Positions 11,131 to 24,810 of a stretch of 64,000 nt of DNA are shown here, one piece after another (within the stretch, counting starts at the first letter, position 1; every line of letters begins with the position of its first letter). Source of the DNA: Cryptomeria japonica (lineage: Eukaryota; Streptophyta; Pinopsida; Cupressales; Cupressaceae); assembly GCF_030272615.1 (NCBI RefSeq), contig NC_081413.1:552323136-552387135 (forward strand), read 5' to 3'. The position numbers and the translations under genes were made by a program. The notes beneath the pieces were generated by a model. It was not told where the DNA came from. It did no database searches and was given only the letters and a program-made list of their open reading frames with translations.

Positions 11131-13139
11131 TTTGAGAGGGCTTTCCATTATTTATTAAATTTGTCATATAAGTTTTGTGATTTTTTTAGATGGTTTTCCA
11201 CTTTATTTTAGTTAAATACTATTTTCTATTAAATTTTATATACTTTTTGGTTAATTTAATTAAAATTTATTTTAAATTTAAAATATAGAGAGAGAGTGTG
11301 TCTCTTTTAGTTAAAATAAAAAGTATAGTACAATTTGTTGTATCATCAACTATGTCGATTATAATTTATATAGAGTTTTCAATAATTAATGGTAAATAAT
11401 TATTTAATTTTCATTTGAAAAATCTAAGGAAGAGATATCAAATTATGAAAATATTTAATATTCATAGATAATAATAAAGAGTTTGTTAGTTATGAGTTTG
11501 AAGTGAAATGGTTGAATAAATCATTTAAAGTATTTGAAAGAAATTATTGAATGTAATGGACAACACACACAGATGAACAAAATGCATACATCACTAACTA
11601 AACATTTTGATAATTATAATCTTAAATATTTATGTAGTAATAATAACTCTAAGAAAACATTTATTTGTGTTTAAAAGCATTTCAAACCAGGTTACATCTT
11701 CACTATCATCATTGCTTTAGACAATTATAATTGTTGATTGTCAATTTCAAAAAGAAACTACCAAAAGTGGGTCTACCAAATTTATATTGTGGAATAGAAA
11801 GTTAGTTGTCAATGATATAGATAAATTTTTCAATAAAACAATTTGAATATTAAGCTCAAAGTTAATAGAAATTTAGTTTAAGAATTAAAACATATTCTGA
11901 TCAAATAACTTGAAAGATCAACAAAATACAAGCATGAAATAGAGAAACTCTACATAATATTGATGTGATTAAATGTGATTATACTTGAAACACAAAAGAA
12001 AATGTTAATTAAAAAATTAGAACACATTTATAAATAATAAATAATTAATAAACAATTTATCATATTTTATTTGACTTCAGTTGAGAAATTTTTTTATTTA
12101 AATAATCATCTAATGCTTAGGTGATTATTTAGTTGAATTTGTTCTTAATTATCCTTTAACTCGATTGTGGATACCCAAATCAATATTCCACTTGAACACC
12201 GCTTCTAATTATGAAGCAAACATTTGTCAACATTAAATTTTTTAAATCTGTAAACTTTAGATCAGTTCAATTGTGAGCTCTACTTAAAACCCAATTCTAA
12301 AACTTAAAAGAAATTTATTAATGACTTCTTGTGATAACATCTCTGTGACAACATTGGAGCTGGGGCAACATCTCTGTGACAATATTTTCACAAAGTTTAA
12401 AGCTTTAATTATGCTCATCACCCACATGAAGCAACTCCTAGTTCAGCCATACAATCTCCTTCTTACTGTATATGATAGAGGGATGGTCAAATTCCTCTCG
12501 CAACAACAATTAAGGTTGTTTTTCATGTATCAAGATCTTTTTGTACAGAGTGGTGAAGAGAGACCCCCCATAATAATAGTCTCAGTTGTAATGTACAGAA
12601 ATGAGGGAAGGCTACATTCCCCTCAAAGTAGCAGTACAATATAGTATGTCTGAGGGAAGAGTAAATTTATCTCATAACAGTGGTATGTAAATATCATTAC
12701 CTATGTAAGCTTGATTATAAATATTAATAAAATATAGTTCAGGTCTCTGGCGTTTTATAAAATAAAATAAAATTTAATAATTAAAGTTGATATTAAAAAT
12801 ATATATATCTAACATAATCCAATGGTGCAACCATTTTTTCAATTCAAAATATTATATTTTATATTTTTGCTAATTTTACAACATCCTTTCATGGCTAGAG
12901 ATTAAAATTCTGAAAAATATCCTCACACACAAAAGAACAAGAACTATAAGAGAACCTGAAGACCCCAGGACACCAATGGGCACAAAACCCCCACAACCTA
13001 GGCACAAGTACAGGACCCTCAAAGGCAAGGGTGATAATAGTCATGGTATTGGTTTCCATTGAAGGAGGAGCAAGAGCCATTAGAGTGGGAGCTAGTTCCA
13101 TTTCAAAAACTTTCATGATTATAATATTGTTGTGAATAC
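11131..13139. other. AT-rich spacer with flank copies
   Basis: Bases 11,980-12,310 resemble 690-910 and 15,840-16,000, a third copy of the upstream flank of the NLR duplicates. The reading frame at 12,321-12,644 begins inside this flank copy and has no recognisable domain. Bases 12,895-13,116 hold a minus-strand frame with no similarity I can name. No gene is supported. Confidence 0.4.
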
Positions 13140-14545
13140 CTTTTTATTTGTTATCGTCTTTGGAGCTAGGGATTAAGGAGCATAGAAAAAGTGATATGAA
13201 CCCTATTCTATATGAGGGTTTAATCCTCTTAATTATGTAGTATTTTACTTGTCCCTTCCATCTCCCTCGAAAGGGAATGACTAAAAGAATATTTCGCCTC
13301 TTCCGGTTGAAAATGAGGAGTCGAGGTTTGATACTAAGAATAAATTAGATAAGGAAATAGGGGATGAAGATCTAAAGGAAGAGGACTAGAGTATAGAGTC
13401 AAGTGTGCCTTCTTCCCAAGATAAGGAAGCTTGCCCCACCCTTTCCCCCTAAAATGTGAAGAGTAAGAGTAAGATAAGAAAGAGGGTAAATGTGGGTGAC
13501 TCAATTTCTAGAGGCCCAGTTTCAAGGGATGAGATTTCTACTAGCAAGCAAATCCTAGGGGACAAGGAGGATCACAACCCTAGTGTGGAAGGCCATGATA
13601 ATTTTGAAAAAGGTGGTTTGGGGAAAGGCCATGAAGACTCTTGTAATGGAAACTTGGGGGCACATTTTTCTCCTCCATCTCCTCGTTGGAGTGGTGAGGA
13701 AAGAGCTTCCTATCCCCTATTTCCTAGACATCTGCAAAAGGATTCCCTATTACTAACTTTGAAAGAGAGTCCACTCAAATGAATTGCTTGACATTTCCAT
13801 GGAAATAGTTGTGGACCAATCTATAATGTCCAAGTGGTATTTTATTTAAAATTAACCTTATCGATGTAAACACCTATTCCATAAAGAGAAAAAATGAAGT
13901 TCTTGAGAAAAGAAATTGTAACTCTAGGATAGAGGAGGGTAAGAAGAAGATGCTGATGATTTTAGAAAATGTTTCTAAGGATGTTTATGTCCTAAAAATG
14001 ATTGTTAGGGGCATATTGGTGCTTTGAAGGCAAAGACAAAAAATATAAAAAATAATCTGATTAGTCAGTATGAGTTATATGAGTATACATAACAATGTTG
14101 ACAACATAAGGACCCCAGTGGATAAATGGAAGAAGGTGCAGGTTTCTAAATCTTTTGATAATACTTTGATTTGGATAATTTTGATAAGGATAAACAAGTT
14201 TTAGATGAGAAGAGACTGTGTCCTCACACCTGGGGCAACCTTAAGAAGATTGCAAAGCAAGCTAAGATGGATCTTAGTGATATGAAAAATATGGATCAGA
14301 TTCTTAACTAGCTAGAAGTTGAGGTAGTGGTAGCCCTCAAAAACCTCCATTAGTGTCTTGTTGGTTTTATTTTGGTTTTCTTGTGTTAGTTTCTTTCTTT
14401 ATTTTGTGTTTTTGAGTTTGTGTTGGGTGTTGGTTGCCCATTGGTTGTCAATTGGTTGTGACTATCCTTATGGCAACATTTTGAATTTTGTAAAAAGGGT
14501 TTTGAGCCCCTCCAAAACATGTTTTACCATTACTTAAAAACTATA
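13140..14545 (+). mobile_element. Possible LINE ORF1-type relic
   Basis: The stretch is richer in G and A than its surroundings and keeps lysine/glutamate/serine-rich broken frames, including one at 13,456-13,782 with KSKSKIRKRV near its start and a Ser-Pro-Pro segment. It ends in T/G-rich DNA (14,350-14,520) with 'gggttttgagcccctccaaa', a type of sequence common in non-coding parts of plant L1 LINEs. No reverse transcriptase follows. LINE origin is inferred from composition and this tail; a decayed gag is an alternative. Confidence 0.3.
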
Positions 14546-17500
14546 AGTAGCATAAATTGCTTAAATAATTATTTACTTTATCAAGAAATATTAGCTTCAA
14601 GTTATTTTATTTACTTTAAAATTATTTTATTTTAGTTTAGAAACATTATTATGTAAAAAGGTGTAACTAAAATGAAAACAAGGAGTGAAGTGTAATAGCA
14701 CAAGCATGCTAACAAAAAAATTAAAACTATAAAATGAATCTTAAGTAAAAAAATAAGCAAATAAAATCACTCTGAAATAAATTAATTAAATATAGTAACT
14801 CTTTAGCAAATATTAAAAAAAAACATTTTACTAAATAAAATAATTCTAAGCAACATACATTAACTCTTAAACATATAAAATAATTCAAGATTTATGTATG
14901 TAGATGTGTTTAAGGTATCTATATTATTATTATTTATTACATACATAGACACAATTTTTTTTGTTATCTTAATTTAATTTTTTGAAAAAACTAACATTAA
15001 TTATTTGAATTATTTTTTTTATAAAATTTAGTAAATATTATATAATTATATGTTATTTTGATAGTTTCATTTGTAAATATTAATATAAATTTTTAAAATT
15101 TGTTATTTTATATTTAAAAATAATTCTTTTTTGTAAAATTTAGTAAATATTATATATTTATATGTTATTTTGATAGTTTCATTTGTAAATATTAATACAA
15201 ATTTTTAAAATTTGTTATTTTATATTTAAAAATAACTAACAACTTTCATACTAAATAACATTATATTATAATATATGTATTATTTATTATTGACAATGTA
15301 ATGTATATGCTCAATCCACCATTGGTATTTTGGCGAAGTTGACTGGTTTTGAACATAAAGGATGATGATAGAATCGTGCCCCCAATGAATTTAGTGGAAT
15401 TGATACTCTTTAATCTTTAGTTCACAAAGAGGTTTAATTAAAGGTTTGTACATCCATATAGATAGCTAAATAATTTTAAGGATTTAAGATCAATTTTAAT
15501 TTCACCAAAAGAGAGTCTATCAAATCACCAAAAGAGAGTATGAAATTTGTATTGTAGAATAGAATGCTAGTTGTCAAATATATAGATAATTTTCTTGATA
15601 AAAAATTTAAATATTAAACTCAAAGTTCATAGGAACTTAGTTTAAGAAATAAAACATATTTTAGTCAAATAATTCCAAAGATAAACATAATAATAAGTAT
15701 GAAATATAGAAACTCCATGTCATACTGATGTGATGAAATGTGATTATACTTTGTGCATGCAAGAAAATCTTAATTCAAATATTAAAAGGCATTTTGATTT
15801 AACTTAACTGTGATTATACTCAAAACTTAATTTAAAAATTAATATACATTTCGATCAAATTTAAATTTAATTATACTTGAAACATGAAAAAATAACTTCC
15901 CCATCAAAATTCTTATTTTCTTTATAGATATTAATAAATAATTTATTATATTTTATTTGTTTTCAATTGATAAGCATATATATTTAAATAATCACCTAAG
16001 TTTATCAATTTTTGGTTGAAATTTTGGCTAGTAGCAATTTGTGGAGTTGGTGGTCCATAGATAATAAAATTTGCTTCTTGTTTTTGAGTAGTCCTCTTAA
16101 ATGAAAAATTCTTAAAAGTATTTATTACCAATAATTTTTTTGACAAAACTAAAAGCAAATAAAAAAATAATGAATGCTAATGTCCCTTTTCTTAATAAGT
16201 AATGGCTGCTTATTTTAAGTCACATCACTGATGACTAGATTATTTCATACTTGACCAGGATTTAGTTTTACAATATACATAAGGAGAACCAAATCCTCCA
16301 TAACAAGTTATATGATATAATATAAAAGATTAAATAAATAGATAATTTTAATCTATTTGTAATAAAAATTCTTTCAACATAATAAGGACAACAAAAAGTT
16401 GAAAATGATCTTAAGTTTTATAACTAATCATTATGTAATATTTTTAAATGTATATTTTATGGTGAATATATTGAACAAGATAATTATTGAATGTATATTT
16501 TATGGTGAATATATTTTATAGTGAATATATTGAACAAGATAATGACAATATTCAACAAGTGCCACATTAATAACTTTATTTTAATTATGGTATGTCAAGG
16601 TTTTGTTAATCAAGAAAATATGTAATTACATCTTAGCAGCATTAACTTTAATCATAATATTAACCATAACCTTAATACTAATTAAACCCTAACCCTATAA
16701 TCTCATTTTTTAAATCTTAGGAATAGGAACTCCAATCCTAATTGAACCCTATTATTAACTATAACCCTAATATTTTTAATTAAAAAGAACATGAATTTAC
16801 AAGAAAAATAATATAAGATAGTATATCATAAAAGATAATATAATAAAAAAAATTCTATTGTAATAATTAAGATTGCATTGTTATTAATATAATATTTTAT
16901 ATTATTATTAAATTATTATTAGTATATTATCATTTTTATATTATTGAATTATAGTTAGTATATTGTTACTTTAACTTGTATTATTATATTATTATGAAAA
17001 TATAAATATTAAAGTTTGTTTTTTCATAATTTTCTCTTAAATATACATGTTGAAGATAAATTCAAAAATATGTCAAAATATATTATAGTGTAAAATTTTA
17101 ATGTTATTTATAATCTCAAATATAAATTAAAAATAAGAGCTTTTAATGAAGAATAATAATAATAGAATCAAACAATTAATAATTTTATGAATATATAAAC
17201 AATAAACAATTAATAATTTTGAATAAAGCAAATCTCCGCTCTATAACAACTAAATTGTATTTAGCCAATAAATGTACAGAAAAATAATTTTTGTAATTTA
17301 TAATTAGGATTTGCTAAATAAAAAGATTGAAAAAATTAAAAGTTAAAACTTGTTTGTGATTGGTTCACATTAACTTTTTTAATAACTAGTTAGCTGCAAA
17401 AACAAAAAACTCATTACAATAGTATTGTCGTACAAGTAACTAAACTAATATATTTTCTTTTCAAAAAATATGTATTTCTAATTATATATTTGTAAACATA

Positions 17501-17940
17501 GTTTGATTGAAATGTATATAGTATACTCTTATAATCTTATAATTCTTTATTGAACTATACATTGATAATATTATTGTCTATAATTTACTACTATGGATAC
17601 TATGGAAACAAATTGTAGTGAATCTATTATTAGAATTAATCTAATAATAAATATAAATAACATAAAAGTTTAAAAATTAATTTAATTTAACACACATTAA
17701 AAAAAACTAATAATTAAATCTAAATCTTTTCAAAAAAATTAAAATTCACTGATTTTTTTACTAAATCTATCAAAATCCATTCAAATTATGGAGATTTCCA
17801 AAATTTGACAAATTAGTGTAGAATATATTGGACAATGTAACTTGAAGTAATACATTATTTTTACATATATGTAAATTTATAAGCATTGCATCATGTTACT
17901 ATTATTACTATTATTACTACTATTATTATTATTATAAATT
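14546..17940. other. AT-rich spacer with small tandem repeats
   Basis: No gene seen. Bases 15,840-16,000 are another copy of the NLR upstream flank. A unit of about 45 bp ('tattttatggtgaatata') repeats at 16,445-16,545. Bases 16,620-16,770 contain degenerate CCCTAA-type repeats on the strand opposite to the main array. An ATT/ACT trinucleotide run lies at about 17,898-17,936. Confidence 0.5.
15022..15236. repeat. 112-bp tandem repeat, two units
   Basis: Two near-identical AT-rich units start with 'taaaatttagtaaatatt' at 15,022 and 15,134. Diverged single copies lie at about 185-300 and, split by a SINE, at about 59,640-59,667 with 59,932-60,000. Confidence 0.8.
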
Positions 17941-17956
17941 AATAAAAAAATAGGTG

Positions 17957-20900
17957 CTTCTAGAAGGATATCTCTCAGCTTCATGAATTGAAAGACATGA
18001 CATAAATTAATTTCAAATTATATATTGTTGTATAGTTGTATATTTTGTATTGGTACAGTGTTAGATTTAGGATTCCATTTGGTTCAGTTCTAGATTTATA
18101 CATATAGTTAGGATTGGAATCAAAATAGTAGGTCTAATTCAATAAGGATTAGGGTTCATTACGGTTTACTATTAGGGTTAGGATTTGATTTAGTTTAAAA
18201 TAGTAGGCCTAATTCAATAAGGAATAGGGTTCATTTTGTCTTGCTATTAGGGTTAGGGTTATGGTTGTAGTTAGGGTTTACATCATTGTTGAGGTTAAGT
18301 TAATGGTCAGGGTTTGGATTTACATCATGTTTAGTGTTATGGTTAGCGTTAAGATTATGATTAGGCTAGGATTTAGGTTATGGTTAGATTATGTGTAGTG
18401 TTATGGTTTATATCATAGGGCTATGATTAGGGTTAGGATTATAGTTAGGGTTTACATCATTGTTAGGGTTAGGTTAATGATTAGGGTTTGGTTAATGATT
18501 AGGGTTTGGATTTACTTCATGATTGGGATTAGGGATAGGGTTAAGATTATGGTTAGGCTTTGGATTTATCATTATGGTGAGGATTATGTCTAGGGTTAAG
18601 GTTAGAGTTAGGATTATAGTTAGAGTTTACATCGTTGGTATGGTTAGGTTAATGGTTAGGGTTAAGGGTCTAGTTAGGCTTAATTTTTAGGTATATGGTT
18701 AGGATTATCTATATGATTAGAGCTTATATCATAAGGTTAGGGTTATGATTGTGGTTAGGGTTAGGGTTAGGGTTAAGGATTAGGTTTAGGATTATAGTTT
18801 GGGTTTACATCATTTTTAGGGTTAGGTTAATGGTTAGGGCTTGAATTTACATCATGTTTAGTGTTACAATTAATGTTAAAATTGTGGTTAGGCTTAGGAT
18901 TTATGGTTATGGTTAAGATTATATGTAGGGTTAGGACCTTTATATCATAGGGCTAGGGTGGTTGTGGTTATGGGTTAGGGTTAGGATTATGTGTAGGGTT
19001 ATGGTTTATATCATAGGGCTATGATTAGTTAGGATTATAGTTAGGGTTTACATCATTGTTAGGGTTAGGTTAATGATTAGGGTTTGGATTTACTTCATGA
19101 TTAGGATTAGGGATAGGGTTAAGATTGTGGTTAGGCTTTGGATTTATCATTATGGTGAGGATTATGTCTAGGGTTAGGGTTAGAGTTAGGATTATAGTTA
19201 GGGTTTACATCATTGTTATGGTTAGGTTAATGGTTAGGGTTAAAGTTCTAGTTAGGCTTAATTTTTAGGTATATGGTTAGGATTATCTCTATGATTAGAG
19301 TTTATATCATAAGGTTAGGGTTATGATTGTGGTTAGGGTTAGGGTTAAGGATTAGGTTTAGGATTATAGTTAGGGTTTACATCATTTTTAGGGTTAGGTT
19401 AATGGTTAGGGTTTGGATTTACATCAAGTTTAGTGTTACAATTAATGTTAAAATTGTGGTTAGGCTTAGGATTTAGGGTTATGGTTAAGATTATATGTAG
19501 GGTTAGGACCTTTATATCATAGGGCTAGTGTGGTTATGGTCATGGGTTAGGGTTAGGATTATAGGCAGGGTTTACATCATTGTTAGGGTGAGTTTAATGG
19601 TTAGGGTTTGGATTTACATCATGATTAGGGTTAGGGTTAAGATTGTGGTTAGGATTAGGATTTACATTTATGGTTAGTTTTATGTTTAGGGTTACAGTTT
19701 ATACATCACCGTGTTAGGGTGAGGGTTAGCACAATGGTTAGGGTTATGGTTAAGTTTAAGATTGTGGTTAGCCTTAATATTTATAATTATGGTTAGGGTT
19801 ATGTCTAGAGTTAGGATTTATATCATAGGAATAGGGTTAGGGTTAGGATTATAGATAGATTTTACATCATTGTTAGGGTTAGGTTAATGGTTAGAGTCAG
19901 GGTTAGGGTTAGGGTTAAGATTGTGTTTAGGCTTAGGATTTATGGTTATGGTTAGGATTATGTGTAGGGTTAGGATGTATATCATAGGGTTATACTCATG
20001 GTTAAGGGTCAAGGTTCAGGTTATAGTTATGGTTTGTATGACTTTTAGGGTTAGGTTAATGGTTAGGGTTATGGTTGTAGTAAGGGTTTATATCATTGTT
20101 AAAGTTAGGTTAATGGTTAGGCTTAGGATTTAGTATTATTGTTATGATTATTTCTAGGTTTAGGGTTTATATCATGGGATTAAGATTAGGGTTATGATTA
20201 CAATTTATGATTATGGTTAGTTTTACATTTAGGGTTAGGGTTTATATCACAACGTTAGGGTTAGGATTAGCATCAAGGTTAGGGTTATAGTTAAGTTTAT
20301 GATTGTGGTTCAAAGGATTAATATTTAAAATTATGGCTAGGGTTATCTCTATGGTTAGGGTTTATATCATAGGGTTAAGGGTTAGGGTTAGGATTATAGA
20401 TAGATATTACATCATTCTTAGGTTTACATTAATGGTTAGGGTTAGGGTCAGGGTCAAGATTATGTTTAGGCATATTATTTATGGTTATGCTTAGGATTAT
20501 GTGTAGGGCTAGGGTTTATATAATAGGGTTAGACTTAGGGTTAGGGGTTAGGGTTAGGGTCATAGTTGTGTTTTGCATCACTTTTAGGGTTGGGTTAATG
20601 GTTAGGGTTTGCATTTACATCATGGTTAGGGTTAAGGGTAGGGCTAGGGTTAAGATTGAGGTTATGCTTATGATTTAGGTTTATGTTTAGGATTATGTCC
20701 AAGGTTAGCTTTTATATCATAGGGTTACGGTTAGGATTAGGATTATGTTTATGGTTTATATCATTGTTAGGGTTAAGTTAATGGGTACAGTTTGGATTTA
20801 CAACATGGTTAGGGTTAGGGTCCGGCTAATGGTCATGGTTTCCATCACTTTTAGTGTTAGGATTGTAGTAAGGGTTTATATCATTGTTAGGGTTAGGTTA

Positions 20901-22743
20901 ATGATTAGGTTTTGGATTTAGGGTTTAAGGTTAGAGTTAGGATTAGGGTTTAATGGTTAGGATTAGGATTGCAGTATAGGTTTACATCATTGTTAGGGTT
21001 AGGTTAATGGTTAGGTTTTGGATTTAGGGTTAAGGTTAGGGTTAGGTTTACAATTGTTGTTAAGATTAGTATTTAGTGTTATTGTTATGATTATTTCTAG
21101 GGTTAGGCTTTATATCATGGGATTATAATTAGGGTTAGGATTAGGATTTACGATTATGGTTAGTTTTGTGTTTAGGGTTAGGGTTTATATCACAACATTA
21201 GGAGTGGGGTTAAGGGTTTAAGGTTTATATTAGAGGCTTAGAGTTATAGTTTTAAGGGTTAGGGTTAGGATGGTAGTTAGGGTTTACATCATGTTGTGGT
21301 TAGGCTAATGGTTAGGGTTAAGGTTAGGGATAGGGATAAGATTATGGTTATGCTTAGGATTTAGGGTTATGTTTAGGATTATGTGAAAGGTTAGGGTTTA
21401 TATCATAGGGTTAGGGTTAGGATTAGGATTATGTTAGAAGGTTAGAGTTAGGGTTAAGGGTTAGGGTTAGGATTATACTTAAGGTTTACATCATTGCTGG
21501 TTAGGGTTTAGATTTATATCATGGTTAGGATTAAGGTTAGGGAAAGGGTTAAGATTATGGTTAGGCTTAGGATTTAGGGTTACATTTAGGATTATGTCTA
21601 GGTTTAGGGTTTTTATTTATTGTTATGGTTATAGTTTGGATTTATATCAAGGGATTATAATTAGGGTCAGGATTAGGATTTACGATTATGGTTAGTTTTG
21701 TGTTTAGGGTTAGGGTTTATATCACAACATTAGGAGTGGGGTTAAGGGTTTAAGGTTTATATTAGAGGCTTAGAGTTATAGTTTTAAGGGTTAGGGTTAG
21801 GATTGTAGTTAGGGTTTACATCATTGTTGGGGTTAGGCTAATGGTTAGGGTTTGGATTTATATCATGGTTAGGGTTAAGGTTAGGGATAGGGTTAAGATT
21901 ATGGTTATGCTTAGGATTTAGGGTTATGTGAAAGGTTAGGGTTTATATCATAGGTTTAGGGTTAGCATTAGGAATATGTTTATGGTTTATATCATTGTTT
22001 TGGTTAAGTTAATGGGTAAATTTTGGATTTACAACATGGCTAGCTTATATATATCTAATAATATATATAGAATCAGCTGAGAGATATCCTTTTAGAGGTG
22101 TTTATTTTTATTAATTTATCAACATTAAAGTGCAATAGGCCTCAAGAAGGATATCTCTTAGCTTATTCTATATATATTATTAGATATATATATATATATA
22201 AGCTAGCAATCATAGCATGAATTGAAAGACATGACATAAATTAATTTCAAATCATATATTGTTGTATAGCTATATATTTGGGATTGGTACAGTGTTAGAT
22301 TTAGGATTCCATTTGGTTCAATTCTATATTTTGAATTATAGTTAGGATTGGAATCAAAATAGTAGGCCTAATTCAATAAGGACTAGGGTTCATTTTGGTT
22401 TACTATTAGGGTTACGATTTCATTTAGTTCAAAATAGTAGGCCTAATTCAATAAGAAATAGGGTTCATTTTTTCTTGCTATTAGGGTTAGGGTTAGGCTT
22501 ATAGTTAGGGTTTACATCATTGTTGGGGTTAGGTTAATGGTTAGGGTTTGGATTTACATCATGTTTAGTGTTAGGGTTAGCGTTAAGATTATGATTAGGT
22601 TAGGATTTAGGGTTATGGTTAGCATTATGTGTAGGTTTATGGTTTATATCATAGGGCTATGATCTAGGGTTAGCATTATAGTTAGGGTTTACATGACTGT
22701 TAGGGTTAGGTTAATGATTAGGGTTTCAATTTACTTCATGTTT
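17957..22743 (+). repeat. Degenerate telomere-like (TTAGGG/TTTAGGG) array
   Basis: About 4.7 kb in which the + strand is dominated by TTAGGG-like words mixed with 'tttggatttacatcat' and 'ggttaggttaatgg' blocks. The hexamer form is as common as or commoner than the plant TTTAGGG form; perfect runs of three or more units occur near 18,750 and 19,895. Higher-order structure is visible. A block of about 160-190 bp, marked by 'tttacatcattgttaggg', recurs many times. About 18,400-18,975 recurs at about 18,985-19,560. About 21,121-21,400 recurs 532 bp later from about 21,653. The entry sequence at 17,985-18,510 reappears at 22,211-22,740, so a second truncated copy starts there. Repeated Met/Val/Arg-rich frames are shadows of the repeat. 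Confidence 0.9.
22039..22207. repeat. Foldback (inverted repeat) at the array junction
   Basis: The left arm starts GCTAGCTTATATATATCTAA at 22,039 and runs to 'gagatatcct' near 22,090. The right arm runs from 'aggatatctc' near 22,149 to GCTAGC at 22,207. The loop is about 55 bp. Part of the right arm ('aaggatatctctcagctt') also occurs at about 17,972, at the left edge of the array. It looks like a small MITE-type element or a rearrangement hairpin. No coding sequence. Confidence 0.75.
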
Positions 22744-24630
22744 AGAATAAAGACATTTTCAAATAGCTTAAACTCTCTTTAAATTGAAATGATATTTTTA
22801 CTATATATTTAAAATATAGACATTTTAAAATAGTTCAAAGTTTCTTATAATTAAAATTATTACTCATAACCTTTATTCTAACCTTAACCCTAAGAGTAAT
22901 TGAATCACTTATCAAACCCTAATGATAATCAACTAAAACTTATATAACTTTCAATTAGAGTAAGCTTTTATTAAAACATTGAAAAATAAAAGAAATTAAT
23001 TTATAAATTCTTGCTGGCATCTTGCATTCCTTCTCCAATGCACTGTCCTCATTGCTGCAATTCAAATGAGTTTATTAAAATTTAAAAGAATCTATTCATA
23101 AAAATAATGACATTTTTTCAAAATCCATTTATGTTTAACTAAAAAAATAAAACAAAAACATACGATTTTACCACACATGTTTCTAGTGCAATAAATGAAA
23201 TATTAATATCTCAATAATCACAACATATACAAAAATATAAAATGCAAAACCCTAAATTAAATATGTAAAAACCAAAATCCAAATATCATGATATGGTTGG
23301 CTGGAAATCAACTTCTTGACTAGGACTGAGAAGAACAAAATATAGTTTAATAGAAATATCTTTTGAAAGTGATGATCCTCTACCCAATCATTCTCCAATC
23401 TCCTACAATTTCATCCAATTTTCCAACTCCAACCAAATCCATTGAATGGAAACATATTTAATTATTAATTAATTAACAAATTAGTATTAGTTATTTAGGA
23501 AAATATATATCAAATTATTTGTGAACCCTCAAATGTTGACACATAAATTTGTTGCGATTGTAAAAACCTCTCGACTTTAAAAACCAAAATCTAAACCAAA
23601 TATCATGAACTGGTTGGCTAGAACTCAACTTCTTGAATGAGACTGAGAAGAACAAAATATAGGAGGGGAGGATCTTGGAAGACCAATATTCTAAACCAAT
23701 AGCAAGGAAGCCAAGCAATCTGGTTAAAATTTTAGTAGCAATATTGTACGGAGTGGAAAAATTCAAAAATGAACAAATGCTAAAGAATCCCTTGCAACCC
23801 CAATCCAGATCAACCCTCCTCTACCCAATCATTGCTCCAATCTCCTACAATTTCCTCCAATCTTCGAACTCCAAGCATGAAGCCTCTTATTTAATTATTA
23901 AATAATCAACAAATTTCTCTCAGCTTTATTATTATTATTAGCTTTGTGGAGATTTGAAGATTAAGTTAATCTATATTATGATATCGGTAATATTATTTTT
24001 TAACTTCAAAATAATATATAGAAAAACTAATTGAATTTTAAAATTAATACTCCAATTAGATCAACGCCAAAGGAAAATTAATCTTATTTCTAATATGCTA
24101 TAGATTTATTAAACTTAAAGATTCTTTAATAATATAATAATTAAAATTTCACATTATAACAACATAATCAAAGTATAATTTAATTTAAGATAATATAAAT
24201 AAAATAAATGTAATGTATTTACCATGCATCTTTCTTTTATTCATTCAATATACATATATAAATACAACACTTAGAAAAGGTACAATAAATCTTTATAACC
24301 TATTAAGAGATTAAATATTTATGTTAAAATTTAAAAACCTGCGAATATATTTTATATTCACATGGTAGCCAATATTTGAAAAACTTCATAAAAAATTTAT
24401 GTTAAGAAATTTATTTTTTGAAACAAAATACAAAACAAATTTTTAAATCATACATAAGAAGTAATATCATATATTTAATATATTAATTATTTATATTATA
24501 TTTATTTTGATAATTATAATATTATATTATTTTCGTTTTAATTTATTAATTATATTTTTTATATTATATTATTTTAATTTCAACTATACTAATATGGGCT
24601 TTCGATTTTAAAAAATTTATTAAAAAAAAC
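22744..24630. other. AT-rich spacer with a local duplication
   Basis: No gene supported. Bases about 23,272-23,445 and 23,581-23,875 are diverged tandem copies (shared phrases 'gactgagaagaacaaaatat' and 'ctcctacaatttc'). The second copy carries about 120 extra bases. Bases 22,880-22,925 contain a few CCCTAA-type words. Reading frames on both strands at 23.5-23.9 kb have no recognisable domain. Confidence 0.45.
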
Positions 24631-24810
24631 ATGCCTCTGCAGCCTCCTCTTTTCCTATCCACGATGGCAGAAGAAAAGGTGGAACGGCAAGGGAGAAAAC
24701 CGCAAGGCAAACACGACATGGCAAACGGTAAACTGTTACTGTTTTCGGAAGTGCCCGTGCCTAAAGTTTGCCTTTCCCACCTGTTGAGGAAAGCTACATT
24801 TTTTGACTTG

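Noticed and set aside
19921-20678. Open frames of 63-70 residues rich in Met, Val, Arg and Ile
   Set aside because: They are translations of TTAGGG-like repeats and have no domain; every frame of such an array stays open by chance.
18000-22740. True chromosome end
   Set aside because: Repeats are highly degenerate and unique DNA with genes continues on both sides, so it is interstitial.
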